From an uncultured Opitutia bacterium (GTDB lineage Bacteria; Verrucomicrobiota; Verrucomicrobiia; Opitutales; UBA953), in the NCBI GenBank assembly GCA_903850885.1, contig CAINMU010000113.1, positions 1 through 42,257 on the forward strand: DNA of 42,257 bases, written 5' to 3'. The notes under the pieces are model-generated. The model was given only the letters and a program-made list of their open reading frames with translations, was not told where the DNA came from and did no database searches. The translations under genes and the position numbers were made by a program. Each line of letters starts with the position of its first letter. Within the stretch, counting starts at the first letter, position 1. Of the stretch, positions 33,336 to 42,257 are shown piece after piece.

Positions 33336-33412
33336 GGGGGTATAGCTCAGTTGGTTAGAGCGCCTGATTGACATTCAGGAGGTCGATGGTTCAAGTCCAT
33401 CTACTCCCACCA
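33336..33412 (+). tRNA. tRNA-Val (GAC)
   Basis: Acceptor GGGGGTA pairs with TACTCCC (one G-T), D-arm GCTC...GAGC, anticodon stem CCTGA/TCAGG with loop TTGACAT (anticodon GAC), and T-arm GATGG TTCAAGT CCATC. Discriminator A is at 33409, and CCA is encoded at 33410-33412. Confidence 0.97.
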
Positions 33413-33418
33413 CTTCGA

Positions 33419-34862
<1,444 letters not shown>

Positions 34863-34882
34863 GTCCTGGATATAGGCAAAGC

Positions 34883-34910
34883 AAAAGGCCGCCCAGTGGG
34901 CGGCCTTTTT
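34883..34910 (+). terminator. Rho-independent terminator of eno
   Basis: Perfect 12-bp stem aaaaggccgccc (34883-34894) with gggcggcctttt (34898-34909), loop agt, T5 tail. Its symmetry would let it serve the convergent gene at 34932 as well. Confidence 0.95.
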
Positions 34911-34931
34911 ATTGGTTTGATCGATGAGGTC

Positions 34932-36224
34932 TTACTTCGACTCGAGGCCAGCCGTATTAACCGTAATTATTTTATACGTCGCGCCAGGTTTGGCGCCCTT
35001 GTCGACGAAGCGCATTTGCGCCAAGGGCTGATTGGGAGTGTCGCCGTAACTCATGCCCTGAAAGAGGGGTCGGCCAAAGGGGTTGACCAACTTTTCAGGG
35101 ACCCGGCCGAGGACTTGTCCGTCTTTCAGGATGATGAACTGGCGAATGCCGCTTTCGAAATCAGCATAAGTATCCCAAGAGATTTCAACGCCGTCGCTGG
35201 TGGGCTTGACGGCGACGTTGAAGGGCGCGGGCGGCGGGGTGGTGTCAGAGGTCGAGCCCGTCTTGACGTATTCCGTCCAGGCCTTGGCGAAGGTCGCATT
35301 GGGTAGCCAGTTGGATTCGGTCTTGTCGCCCGAATATTCGCTTGAAGGTTTCGCTTCGCTGCCGAGCAGAGGGGACAGCCAGCCTTTTGATTGGTCGATT
35401 TTACGTAGCACATTACCGGTGGCGGGCAGGCGCAGTTCGAGGCAAGCGTCGAAGAAAGCGATGGAGGCGTAGCGCTGGTCGCCAGTCTGGTGCGAGGTGA
35501 GCGGATCCGGGGCGAAGCCGATCGGGGCGCCCTTGGCGCGGTAGGCCTTGAACATCGCGAGGTTGCCGGTCCAGGCGGTGTTGAAGCGCTTGTCGCCATT
35601 CTCTTTCATGCCCGGATTGGACATCATGGGAATTTCGTAGGCTTCGGGCGGCAGAACGACTTCGGGGATCTGGCGATCGAGTTTGGGGTCCTCGGGCTTC
35701 TGCCAGTAGGAGTAGGCCGTGCCGGAGCGGAACCAGATGGCCACGATGCGCTCGGGGTATTTGGCCTGCATGATGCTCGACCAGAAGCCGCCGCCGCTGT
35801 GGCCCCAAAGGCACCAAGGGGCGGTCGCGATCTCGGGGTGGCTGGTCTGCTTGGCGAGGTCGGCAAGGGCCTGCAGGTAGGTCTGGTCGGAGCCGTTGCG
35901 GGGGTCGCACCACATGCGGCAGTTGGCCTTGTCGGGCTCATGCAGGACGGGTCCGACGAGGGCACAATCCCACTTGCGCGCCAGCGCTTGCCAGTGGAGG
36001 TCGTCAGCGACGGTGACGGCGCTTTTATTTGAGCCTGCGCCGCAGCCGTGCTGGTGGACAATGATACCGCGGACGGTCTTCACGCCCTCGGGGAGCCAAA
36101 GATTATAAGTCGAGGCGAAGATCAGTTCGCCGGGCTTGTCCGACGCCGGGTAGCTGACCGAATATTTGGTGCCATCGGCCAGGGCGGCCAAAGGCAGGAG
36201 GAGCAGGGCGAGGAGGGGTCGCAT
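34932..36224 (-). CDS. Secreted alpha/beta-hydrolase with C-terminal Fn3-like domain
   Basis: 430 residues. Signal peptide MRPLLALLLLPLAALA. The hydrolase core shows GIIVHQHGCGAG (oxyanion region) and the nucleophile elbow LWGHSGGGFWSS with Ser143. After about residue 328 a Pro-rich linker (TTPPPAPFNVAV) leads to a fibronectin type III-like domain (DGVEISWDTYADFESGIRQFIILKDG), and the protein ends in TYKIITVNTAGLESK. Such a layout occurs in secreted esterases and depolymerases of polymer-degrading bacteria. The substrate is unknown. It is divergent from 36334. Confidence 0.75.
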   Translation of the reverse strand: MRPLLALLLLPLAALADGTKYSVSYPASDKPGELIFASTYNLWLPEGVKTVRGIIVHQHGCGAGSNKSAVTVADDLHWQALARKWDCALVGPVLHEPDKANCRMWCDPRNGSDQTYLQALADLAKQTSHPEIATAPWCLWGHSGGGFWSSIMQAKYPERIVAIWFRSGTAYSYWQKPEDPKLDRQIPEVVLPPEAYEIPMMSNPGMKENGDKRFNTAWTGNLAMFKAYRAKGAPIGFAPDPLTSHQTGDQRYASIAFFDACLELRLPATGNVLRKIDQSKGWLSPLLGSEAKPSSEYSGDKTESNWLPNATFAKAWTEYVKTGSTSDTTPPPAPFNVAVKPTSDGVEISWDTYADFESGIRQFIILKDGQVLGRVPEKLVNPFGRPLFQGMSYGDTPNQPLAQMRFVDKGAKPGATYKIITVNTAGLESK

Positions 36225-36333
36225 GGAGATATCTTATGGACAGCCAGAATCCGTTTTGGTTCAAGCCAGCGTTGGCTCATTGCCGACACGATAGCGGATT
36301 GCGCGGGTTAGTACGTTCGGCCAATTTCTCCGC

Positions 36334-36999
36334 ATGGGCATACGTGAAGACTTCCTCGCCAAGCTCGCCGCATTGAAGGAATCGGCGAGGGCGCGGAACG
36401 CCGCGCTACTCGCCGGACGTCCGGCCAAGGCGCTATCGGCCGAGGAACTCGGCAAGGGTCATCCCAAAGTTTCTTCGATCATCGGATTTCAGGCGACCGT
36501 CTACGAGACCCGCATGGGTGGCTGTTTCGGCTGGTTCTGGCTGACCTTCACCTCTGTCCATTGCGTCGCCATGTTCTACGGGCTTTCCCGCGGCTCTGTG
36601 AAGGTGAGTGGTGCTCTTGTTGCGGAGGCCGCCTGGTGGCACTATCTTGGCCTGGCGTTGTTCTACGTCCCCTTCTTCCTCGTGGGCTTCGCTTTCACCG
36701 TCGCCCGCTATCGCGTCGAGCTGACGGATGCCATGATCGTCGTGCGCTGGCGAATCCTGCCCTATGTCGGTTGGACTTGGCGCCTGCCGGTTGGCGACGA
36801 AGTCAAGGTGTCGCTGGCCTATCGAGGTTCGAGCGAGAACGATAAGCCCTCAGCGGCAATCGTGGTGGCCTCTCAGGGCAAGGATATCGACTTCGGAGCC
36901 TTCCTGGCCGATGACGTGAAGGAGTTTCTCGCCGGCGCCATCCGCTACTACTACGGCGTCGACGAAGGTGCCTCGACGCCGTTCATCCCTAACGACTGA
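36334..36999 (+). CDS. Small membrane protein, unknown (possible PH-like C-terminus)
   Basis: 221 residues. A helical N-terminal part (residues 1-50) precedes two hydrophobic segments (about 62-85 and 98-122), after which VARYRVELTDAMIVVRWRILPYVGWTWRLPVGDEVKV reads like the strand pattern of bacterial PH-type (bPH2) domains: a membrane pair followed by a beta-rich domain. No catalytic residues. It stands alone between two minus-strand genes, stopping 3 bases before the sialidase stop. Function unknown. Confidence 0.65.
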   Translation: MGIREDFLAKLAALKESARARNAALLAGRPAKALSAEELGKGHPKVSSIIGFQATVYETRMGGCFGWFWLTFTSVHCVAMFYGLSRGSVKVSGALVAEAAWWHYLGLALFYVPFFLVGFAFTVARYRVELTDAMIVVRWRILPYVGWTWRLPVGDEVKVSLAYRGSSENDKPSAAIVVASQGKDIDFGAFLADDVKEFLAGAIRYYYGVDEGASTPFIPND

Positions 37000-37002
37000 T
37001 GT

Positions 37003-38091
37003 TCAGCGCGTCGTCGGATCAATCACGCGGAATTTGACGACAGTGTTGCTGGCCGGCTCATAAAGCACGCCGATACGTCCGTCTTTGAGGAGGGCCATGC
37101 TGCTGTAAGCGAAGGGGCCGGGGAAGGTCAGGCGCGAGCTCGCCCAAGTGCGGCCGTCGTCGTGCGTGAGGCGTAGTGTACCGTTCGCGCGCTTGGGTCC
37201 CGCCGCATTAAGGAAGGCGATCGTACGATCATCCAAGCGAAGCAGGCTGCCTTGGCAGATCGGGTCAGGTAGCTTGGCGTCTTCGGCGGCTTGGCTCCAG
37301 GTCTCGCCGGCGTCTTGGGACCAGGAGGTCTTGCGCAGGCCCGCACCTTTTCGCCAACTGCGCGAATTCAGGTAAAGGCCGCCGCCGACTGACTCGGCCA
37401 CTTGGACTTCGTTCAGCTGGATCGTTTCGGTCTGCGGCACTTTCTCGCCGCGCTTCCAGGTAGAGCCGGCGTCGTCACTATAGGCGACCCAGTTGAAGAA
37501 GTTCTTCTTCGCGTCTTGGGAATTGAAAGGAATAATTAGTCGGCCTGCTTTGGGGCCAGTCTTGAGCTGGATGCCGATGCCGGGGCCGGAAGCGGTGGTG
37601 ATGGCTTCGGCGGGCTTCAGCGTCGCGGAGACATCGGTCGGTTTGTTCCACGTCACGCCATCATCGTCGGAGGTGATGAAGCATGAGCGATTGCCCTTGG
37701 GGTCGGCGGGGCCTACCGGCAGTCCACCAAACTCTTTTCCGCCGGCCGGGAAGGTTTGATAGAAGAGGAAGATGCGGCCCGATTTCGTTTCCTGGATGAG
37801 GCATGGGTTGTTGCAGCTATCATCCCCTTGTTCGTAGGCGATACGTGGCTTAGACCAAGTCGCACCTTCGTCCTTGGAGAAGGAAATCACCAGGTCGTTG
37901 CCGGCCTGGTCAGTGGGTTTGTCGCGTCCTTCGGCGACGGCGAGTAGCGTACCTTTCTGCGTACGCAGTAACGAAGGAATCCGCACCGAAGGGTGCGACA
38001 GGTTCTGCTTGGCTTCGAAGACGACAATGTCCGTTCCATCCGCCGCCAATGATCTGAGGCAGAGTAGGCTGAGGAGGATAGCGATTCGCAT
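37003..38091 (-). CDS. nanH: Secreted exo-alpha-sialidase (GH33-like)
   Basis: 362 residues. Signal peptide MRIAILLSLLCLRSLAA. It should release terminal sialic acid from glycans. The RIP motif is VRIPSLL (Arg37). Five Asp boxes of the S-x-D-x-G-x-T-W type lie near residues 72, 141, 205, 258 and 309, marking the blades of the beta-propeller. Catalytic features: Glu228 in LNEVQVAE, the nucleophile Tyr329 in FAYSSM and Glu345 in GVLYE, with Arg in LNSRS (244) and further Arg residues at 305-307 for the carboxylate-binding triad. It is the last gene of the sialic acid operon; the lyase stop is 1 base upstream. Confidence 0.92.
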   Translation of the reverse strand: MRIAILLSLLCLRSLAADGTDIVVFEAKQNLSHPSVRIPSLLRTQKGTLLAVAEGRDKPTDQAGNDLVISFSKDEGATWSKPRIAYEQGDDSCNNPCLIQETKSGRIFLFYQTFPAGGKEFGGLPVGPADPKGNRSCFITSDDDGVTWNKPTDVSATLKPAEAITTASGPGIGIQLKTGPKAGRLIIPFNSQDAKKNFFNWVAYSDDAGSTWKRGEKVPQTETIQLNEVQVAESVGGGLYLNSRSWRKGAGLRKTSWSQDAGETWSQAAEDAKLPDPICQGSLLRLDDRTIAFLNAAGPKRANGTLRLTHDDGRTWASSRLTFPGPFAYSSMALLKDGRIGVLYEPASNTVVKFRVIDPTTR

Positions 38092-38092
38092 C

Positions 38093-39010
38093 TTAGAAAT
38101 TCCAGCTGAAGAAACCGATGGCTTCGAGTTCGCCGATCATCTTCTTGGTCTCGGCGGCGTCGGGATTGCCATTCGGCAAGCGGGCGGGGCCGAGCGGCAC
38201 GCCGAGGTGGCCCATCAGGGCTTTAGCGGCACCCATGTAGCCACGTTTGGCTAAGATATCTACGACGGGTTGCACTTTAGCCTGTTCGGCTTGAGCGGCC
38301 GTAAGGTCGCCTTTCGCCAAGGCGGCGATGACGCGCTGTAAGGGGCCGGGGTTGAAGTTATAGGTGCTACCCACGCCGGCGGTCGCGCCAGCTTGCATCG
38401 CTGCCAGGAACATTTCGTCGACGCCAAAAGGCATGTCGAAGCGGCCACCTGCGAGCGCCCGCGCCTTGCGGTAAGCGGCTAGGTCAGGGTTAGAGTATTT
38501 GATGCCAGCGAGATTCGGGATACGGTCTGCAGCCTGCTCGAGGAACTGGTCCGCGGGGAATCCGGTAATACCGGTCATACCCGGGATGTCGTAATAATAA
38601 AAAGGCGTGTTTGGCGCCGCCCGCGCGACCATCTCGCAGCAACCGATGAGGTCATTAATCGTGCGTGGCTTGAAATAGGAGGGCGCGATCATCGAGACGG
38701 CCTTGGCTTGGTTGCGTTCGGCCCGGGCGGCGAGCGCCGCCGCGTCGGTCAGGCAATTGGCGCCCACGTGGACGATGACGTCGATGCCGACATCGGGACC
38801 GACTTTTGCCCATCGGTCGCTGAGGTCGAGGCGTTCTGCGACCGTGAGGGAACTGCTTTCGCCGGTCGTGCCTCCGATGAAGACCGAGGTGATACCATGC
38901 GAGCGCAGGAACTTAGCCTGCGGCTCGACGGCCGCAAGGTTGAGTCCACCTTCCGCGTCGAAGGGAGTATGCGTGGCGGTACAGAGACCGGTGAATTTGA
39001 AGGAGGACAT
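38093..39010 (-). CDS. nanA: N-acetylneuraminate lyase
   Basis: 305 residues, class I aldolase TIM barrel of the DapA/NanA family. It splits N-acetylneuraminate into N-acetylmannosamine and pyruvate. Schiff-base Lys171 is in LAGIKYSNPDL, the catalytic Tyr in YYYDIPG (138-144), and the pyruvate-binding GGTTGESS at 46-53. The stretch GVGSTYNFNPG matches the GSTYN signature that separates NanA from dihydrodipicolinate synthase. Its place between a sialidase and a transporter confirms the call. Gaps to neighbours are 1 and 2 bases. Confidence 0.92.
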   Translation of the reverse strand: MSSFKFTGLCTATHTPFDAEGGLNLAAVEPQAKFLRSHGITSVFIGGTTGESSSLTVAERLDLSDRWAKVGPDVGIDVIVHVGANCLTDAAALAARAERNQAKAVSMIAPSYFKPRTINDLIGCCEMVARAAPNTPFYYYDIPGMTGITGFPADQFLEQAADRIPNLAGIKYSNPDLAAYRKARALAGGRFDMPFGVDEMFLAAMQAGATAGVGSTYNFNPGPLQRVIAALAKGDLTAAQAEQAKVQPVVDILAKRGYMGAAKALMGHLGVPLGPARLPNGNPDAAETKKMIGELEAIGFFSWNF

Positions 39011-39012
39011 AA

Positions 39013-40245
39013 TTAAGAAGTTTTAGATACCGATGGTTGTAAGCGAATGGAAAGGGCGATGCCTACGGAAAGCAAAGCGATACCCGCGAAGACCCCGAAA
39101 ATGCCGTTGAGCGGGACGGCTTGATCGCGCAGCGCCCCGAAGATCCAATCCGCGAAACCACCACAACTGATGCTGACGAAATTCATCAGGCCATAGCCAG
39201 CGGCGCGGTTTTCTGGGCCCACGAGCTGACAAAGGATGGGCATACTATTGCAGTCAAAGAAACCCCAACCGAAGCCGAAGACGACCAGGAAGGATAGCGC
39301 AACGATGAGCGTCGAGGCGTTGCCGACGCCGAAGAGGGCAGGCAGAAGCAGCAGCACGCCGATCGCGCTGACATAGATGCGCCCGCGCGGATTCTGCCTC
39401 GTCCAGCGGTCGGCAATCCAGCCACCGATGAGCACGCCGGCAATCGCCGCTACTTGCCAGTAGAGTACCGCCGAGACTCCCGCCTTGCCTTGGCCCAGGT
39501 TGAAGCGCTCGCGCAGGATATCAGGCATCCAATCTCGCACGATCCATGCCGCCATGGCTGGCAGCGTGAAGTAGAGGACGAGCTTCAGGAATTCGCGGTT
39601 GCGAGCCAGGGAGGCCATGGCTTGCCCGGGGTTGATTCCGGGCACGGCCTCCGGCGCGGCCGGCTTATTCTTAAGAAAGATAAATAGGGGTAACGCGTAG
39701 AGGATGCCGAGGAGACCGCACCAACCGAAGGCGCCGCGCCAGCCGAAGTCTGGACTATCGGCCGCATAGCCCGCGAAGCCTCCGATGATTACGCCGAGAT
39801 AGATACCCATCTGGTGCAGCCCGATGGCGCGCGAGCGGGTGGCGCCGACGTGGTAATCGGCGATGAGCGCGAGCGCGGCAGGGATGTAAAAGGCTTCGCT
39901 GATACCCATCACGGCGCGTGTCGCCAATAGTTGATCGTAGCTGTGGACGTGGCCTGTCGCCCAGGTCACGACGGACCAGGTAAAAAGACTGAAGCAAATC
40001 ACGTGGCGTCGGCTTATTCGGTCGGCCAGGAAACCGCCGATTGGGCTGAAGATCGCGTAGACCCATTTGAATGAACCGAGAATGAAGCCCCAGTTCGCCG
40101 CCGTGGCGATGTCGGGCAAATCCTTCATCATTGAAGGTTTCATCGTCGCGAGCATCTGCCGATCTAAGTAGTTAAGAAGCGCTACGGGGATGAGCAGGGC
40201 GACGACGAGCCAAGCGGTGCGGCTGACGGAGGATGTTGGGTTCAT
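39013..40245 (-). CDS. MFS transporter, probable sialic acid importer
   Basis: 410 residues with about twelve membrane helices. NYLDRQMLATM in helix 1 and GFLADRISRRHVICF in loop 2-3 are of the anion:cation symporter type of major facilitators. Its start overlaps the stop of the kelch gene by 4 bases (ATGA), and it precedes nanA by 2 bases. From this context N-acetylneuraminate is the likely cargo (NanT-like function), but it is not a close match to the classic NanT, which has two extra helices. Confidence 0.85.
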   Translation of the reverse strand: MNPTSSVSRTAWLVVALLIPVALLNYLDRQMLATMKPSMMKDLPDIATAANWGFILGSFKWVYAIFSPIGGFLADRISRRHVICFSLFTWSVVTWATGHVHSYDQLLATRAVMGISEAFYIPAALALIADYHVGATRSRAIGLHQMGIYLGVIIGGFAGYAADSPDFGWRGAFGWCGLLGILYALPLFIFLKNKPAAPEAVPGINPGQAMASLARNREFLKLVLYFTLPAMAAWIVRDWMPDILRERFNLGQGKAGVSAVLYWQVAAIAGVLIGGWIADRWTRQNPRGRIYVSAIGVLLLLPALFGVGNASTLIVALSFLVVFGFGWGFFDCNSMPILCQLVGPENRAAGYGLMNFVSISCGGFADWIFGALRDQAVPLNGIFGVFAGIALLSVGIALSIRLQPSVSKTS

Positions 40246-41273
40246 CGGTATTCGAGAGGGATCGTCCAGCTGCTGATCTTGGCGGTCCGGAAGCCAGGTT
40301 TATTTTCACCACCGACGGTCACGAGGTCATTGCCGAGTCGTAGCAACGGCGCGGTGACCACGGGATGGGGCCATTGCCCGACGACTTTGATTTGCAATCC
40401 GGTCACGGCAATGATGTCGCGGGAAAGCCCCGGGTGGTCTTGGACTGGCTTAGGATAATGCTGGCCATCGTCGCCGCCGACGAAGAAAAGCGTAGGGCCG
40501 ACGGCGACGCCTGGCCCGGCGGCCGCGACGATAGGACGAGTGAGCTGAGCGTCTTTGGGTGCGGTCCGGAAGTCATTCGAGAAGATCTTGCTTTGGTAGA
40601 TGCGCGTGGATTTGCCATCAGTTCCGGTGAGTAAGCAGCCGCTACCGTAAAAGAGAAAATCTCCCGTCGACCCGCAGAGAGGGAGGATGCCATGCGGGGC
40701 AGTGGCTTCGAAGGTGCGCCAAGCGGAGTCGGGTTTGCTGAGATCAAAATCACTCCACTCCAGTTCGGACTTAAGCGCGTCAGGCTCGGATGAGCCACCA
40801 AATAGAGTGAGCCGACCTCGATGGATCGTATGGCCGGCGTAAGCACGTGGCGTGGGCAAAGGGGCAAGCGGTTTGAACTGTCCCTTGGCGTTGATCTGCC
40901 AAGTGTTTTTGAGATGGGTGGTGGCATTACAACCGCCCGCGAGGATCATCGACTTGCGGTCGGCTGACGGGCAGAACGCAGCGTAAGCGACTGGCTCGGG
41001 CATCTCGCCGATTTTGTGCCAATGCCAGGAACCAGTTGCTCGGCTCAGCAGCAAGATATCGCCGTAGAATTTCTTGATGCCGCCATCCCAAGGTTTTTTA
41101 TCTGGGAAATTCGAACCGCCGATGGCGAGAATCGCCTCGTGTCCGGCGTCATCCATAATCGTCACGGCTGCCATGCCGCCCCGGCCGAGACTGTCGGGTA
41201 AATCCGGTAAGGCTTCGGCGGCGAAAGAAGCGGAGCCGCTGCAGATTATCAGGATGAGTAAGATGAACGGCAT
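40242..41273 (-). CDS. Secreted kelch-repeat N-acetylneuraminate epimerase-like protein
   Basis: 343 residues. Signal peptide MPFILLILIICSGSASFAA, so periplasmic. Kelch beta-propeller of the NanM/cyclically permuted mutarotase family: AILAIGGSNFPDKKPWDGGIKKFY is the family block, with repeats AAFCPSADRKSMILAGGCN, TIHRGRLTLFGGSSE and LFFVGGDDG. NanM interconverts the anomers (mutarotation) of sialic acid in the periplasm, speeding its uptake. It overlaps the MFS gene by 4 bases. A second family member lies just upstream in the transcript. Confidence 0.85.
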   Translation of the reverse strand: MPFILLILIICSGSASFAAEALPDLPDSLGRGGMAAVTIMDDAGHEAILAIGGSNFPDKKPWDGGIKKFYGDILLLSRATGSWHWHKIGEMPEPVAYAAFCPSADRKSMILAGGCNATTHLKNTWQINAKGQFKPLAPLPTPRAYAGHTIHRGRLTLFGGSSEPDALKSELEWSDFDLSKPDSAWRTFEATAPHGILPLCGSTGDFLFYGSGCLLTGTDGKSTRIYQSKIFSNDFRTAPKDAQLTRPIVAAAGPGVAVGPTLFFVGGDDGQHYPKPVQDHPGLSRDIIAVTGLQIKVVGQWPHPVVTAPLLRLGNDLVTVGGENKPGFRTAKISSWTIPLEYR

Positions 41274-41333
41274 GGACGACCGCAGGGAATGTGATTAATG
41301 CCCGAAATTGACTTACCTCACCAGCCTCAATAT

Positions 41334-42257
41334 TTAATCGTTACGTAGCAACCAGCCTTCGGCCGAGCGAACGAAAGGGCGGATTTCGCCGTTCACGATT
41401 GCAAACCCATTGCTCCACTTGGTGCACCCGGTTGAGAGGACGGCGGACGAACCTTCTTCTTCGGATGGCTTCCAGGTATCCGTCGTGCGGTTGTACGAAA
41501 GAATCTGCTTGGAGTAGCCTGGATGTTTAAGGGCTTCTACTTTGCCTGCTAATTTGCCGTCATCTCCGCCCAGAATCAGGATCTCATCATCCATGACCGG
41601 GCAGGGCGAAGGAGCGGCGGCCAGCGCATGAGGGAGAGAGGCCAGTCGGCGCCATTCTTTACCGAGCGTGAAGGCGTGACAATCGGTCAGGTATTCGCGC
41701 TCGACGTTTTTTACGCCGGGAGTGAGCGCCACGCCGCCGAACATATAAAAAGTATCTTTGGTGCCGGCGGATTGCGCGAGCATCCGGCCGGAACCCGCCC
41801 AGAGGGGGAGCTCTTTCCAGCCGCCGTTCAGATTTGCCAAATCAATCGCATAGGCGGCGGAAGATGCCGAAGTGGCCTCGGGGCGTTCGGTGCCTCCGGC
41901 GACAATGACTTTGCTACCCACGAGCGCCCCGGTGGCGTAAGCTAATGGACGGGGGAGGAAAGGGAAGGGGCGCACCTTGAGTTCGCCTTCTTCGATGGCG
42001 AGCGTGTAGCAATCCGCATAGTGCCGGTGAGCGTCGGCGCCACCAATCGTCAGGAGGCCTTGGCGAATGGTAATGCCGACACCGTAGGCGATGGGCCGAG
42101 GAAGTTTACCGGCGATGGCCCATTTCTTGGAGCGCGTGCTGGCCAGGGTGTAAACCTGATCGTGCCAGGCTTTGACGCCGCCCTCCCAGGCTGGCTTATC
42201 CGGGTAATTCGAGCCACCTGCACAGAGCAGTAGATCGGATGAGGTGCCAACGAAGGC
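41334..42257 (-). CDS. Kelch-repeat N-acetylneuraminate epimerase-like protein, N-terminus outside window
   Basis: The frame stays open to the last base of the window (codon phase starts at 42257), giving 307 visible C-terminal residues; the true start lies to the right. An internal GTG at 41975 is not the start, because family sequence continues past it (CAGGSNYPDKPAWEGG, GLLTIGGADAHRHYADCYTL). Kelch units include KVIVAGGTERPEA, FYMFGGVALTPG and DEILILGGDDGKL. Same NanM-like family as the next gene but clearly diverged from it. The gap to that gene is 60 bases, more than elsewhere in this operon. Confidence 0.85.
   Translation of the reverse strand, partial: AFVGTSSDLLLCAGGSNYPDKPAWEGGVKAWHDQVYTLASTRSKKWAIAGKLPRPIAYGVGITIRQGLLTIGGADAHRHYADCYTLAIEEGELKVRPFPFLPRPLAYATGALVGSKVIVAGGTERPEATSASSAAYAIDLANLNGGWKELPLWAGSGRMLAQSAGTKDTFYMFGGVALTPGVKNVEREYLTDCHAFTLGKEWRRLASLPHALAAAPSPCPVMDDEILILGGDDGKLAGKVEALKHPGYSKQILSYNRTTDTWKPSEEEGSSAVLSTGCTKWSNGFAIVNGEIRPFVRSAEGWLLRND

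Noticed and set aside
41334-41975. Complete 213-residue kelch protein
   Set aside because: The frame continues with family sequence to 42257; the gene is cut by the window edge.

Overview
The window reads as ordinary chromosome from a Verrucomicrobiota bacterium, most likely of the Opitutae type. This is inferred from gene content, not from a marker tree. The pointers are a DUF1501 protein and a ThuA-like secreted protein, a DapL-type diaminopimelate aminotransferase, paired Gfo/Idh oxidoreductases with a TIM-barrel sugar isomerase, a secreted sialidase cluster, and genes for a Gram-negative envelope. Genes are dense on both strands. I see no rRNA, CRISPR array, insertion sequence, integrase or phage gene.

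Layout. 1-2680: the end of a DUF1501 gene, a small secreted protein with five 20-residue repeats, and a ThuA-like protein. 2737-6422: a coiled-coil protein ending in a YacP-like NYN nuclease fold, an EamA-type exporter and pantothenate synthetase. 6592-12866: a pentose/sugar block (xylA, xylB, sugar isomerase/epimerase, two Gfo/Idh dehydrogenases) closed by a strong terminator. 12911-17538: TspO, DapL, tRNA-Phe, a secreted unknown, and citramalate synthase cimA. Upstream of cimA lies what looks like an isoleucine leader peptide with competing hairpins. 17600-21315: a secreted esterase, a NYN/OST-HTH RNA-binding nuclease, a structured 320-bp gap, a possible papain-like secreted protein and tRNA-Arg. 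21445-28121: TerC, an MsbA-like exporter, a GT9 glycosyltransferase, an FAD oxidoreductase and an MFS transporter. 28124-34910: a formylglycine-generating enzyme on the minus strand, then pyrE, yidC, yebC, a 56-residue small ORF, a Nudix hydrolase, tRNA-Val and enolase. 34932-36999: a secreted hydrolase and a small membrane protein. 37003-42257: a compact minus-strand sialic acid operon (two kelch epimerases, MFS transporter, N-acetylneuraminate lyase, sialidase) that runs off the right edge.

How the parts fit. The cell looks like a saccharide degrader. It can release and import sialic acid and has entry enzymes for xylose. The formylglycine-generating enzyme implies active sulfatases elsewhere in the genome, which would suit sulfated polysaccharides or mucin-like glycans. 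Isoleucine appears to be made through citramalate, and lysine/peptidoglycan precursor through the DapL shortcut.

The best candidate for something undescribed is the putative cimA attenuator at 15800-15960. Next are the coiled-coil/NYN protein (2737-4566) and the structured intergenic region at 19764-20083. Many starts have pyrimidine-rich upstream sequence with no Shine-Dalgarno motif, so start choices here rest mainly on signal peptides and family alignment.
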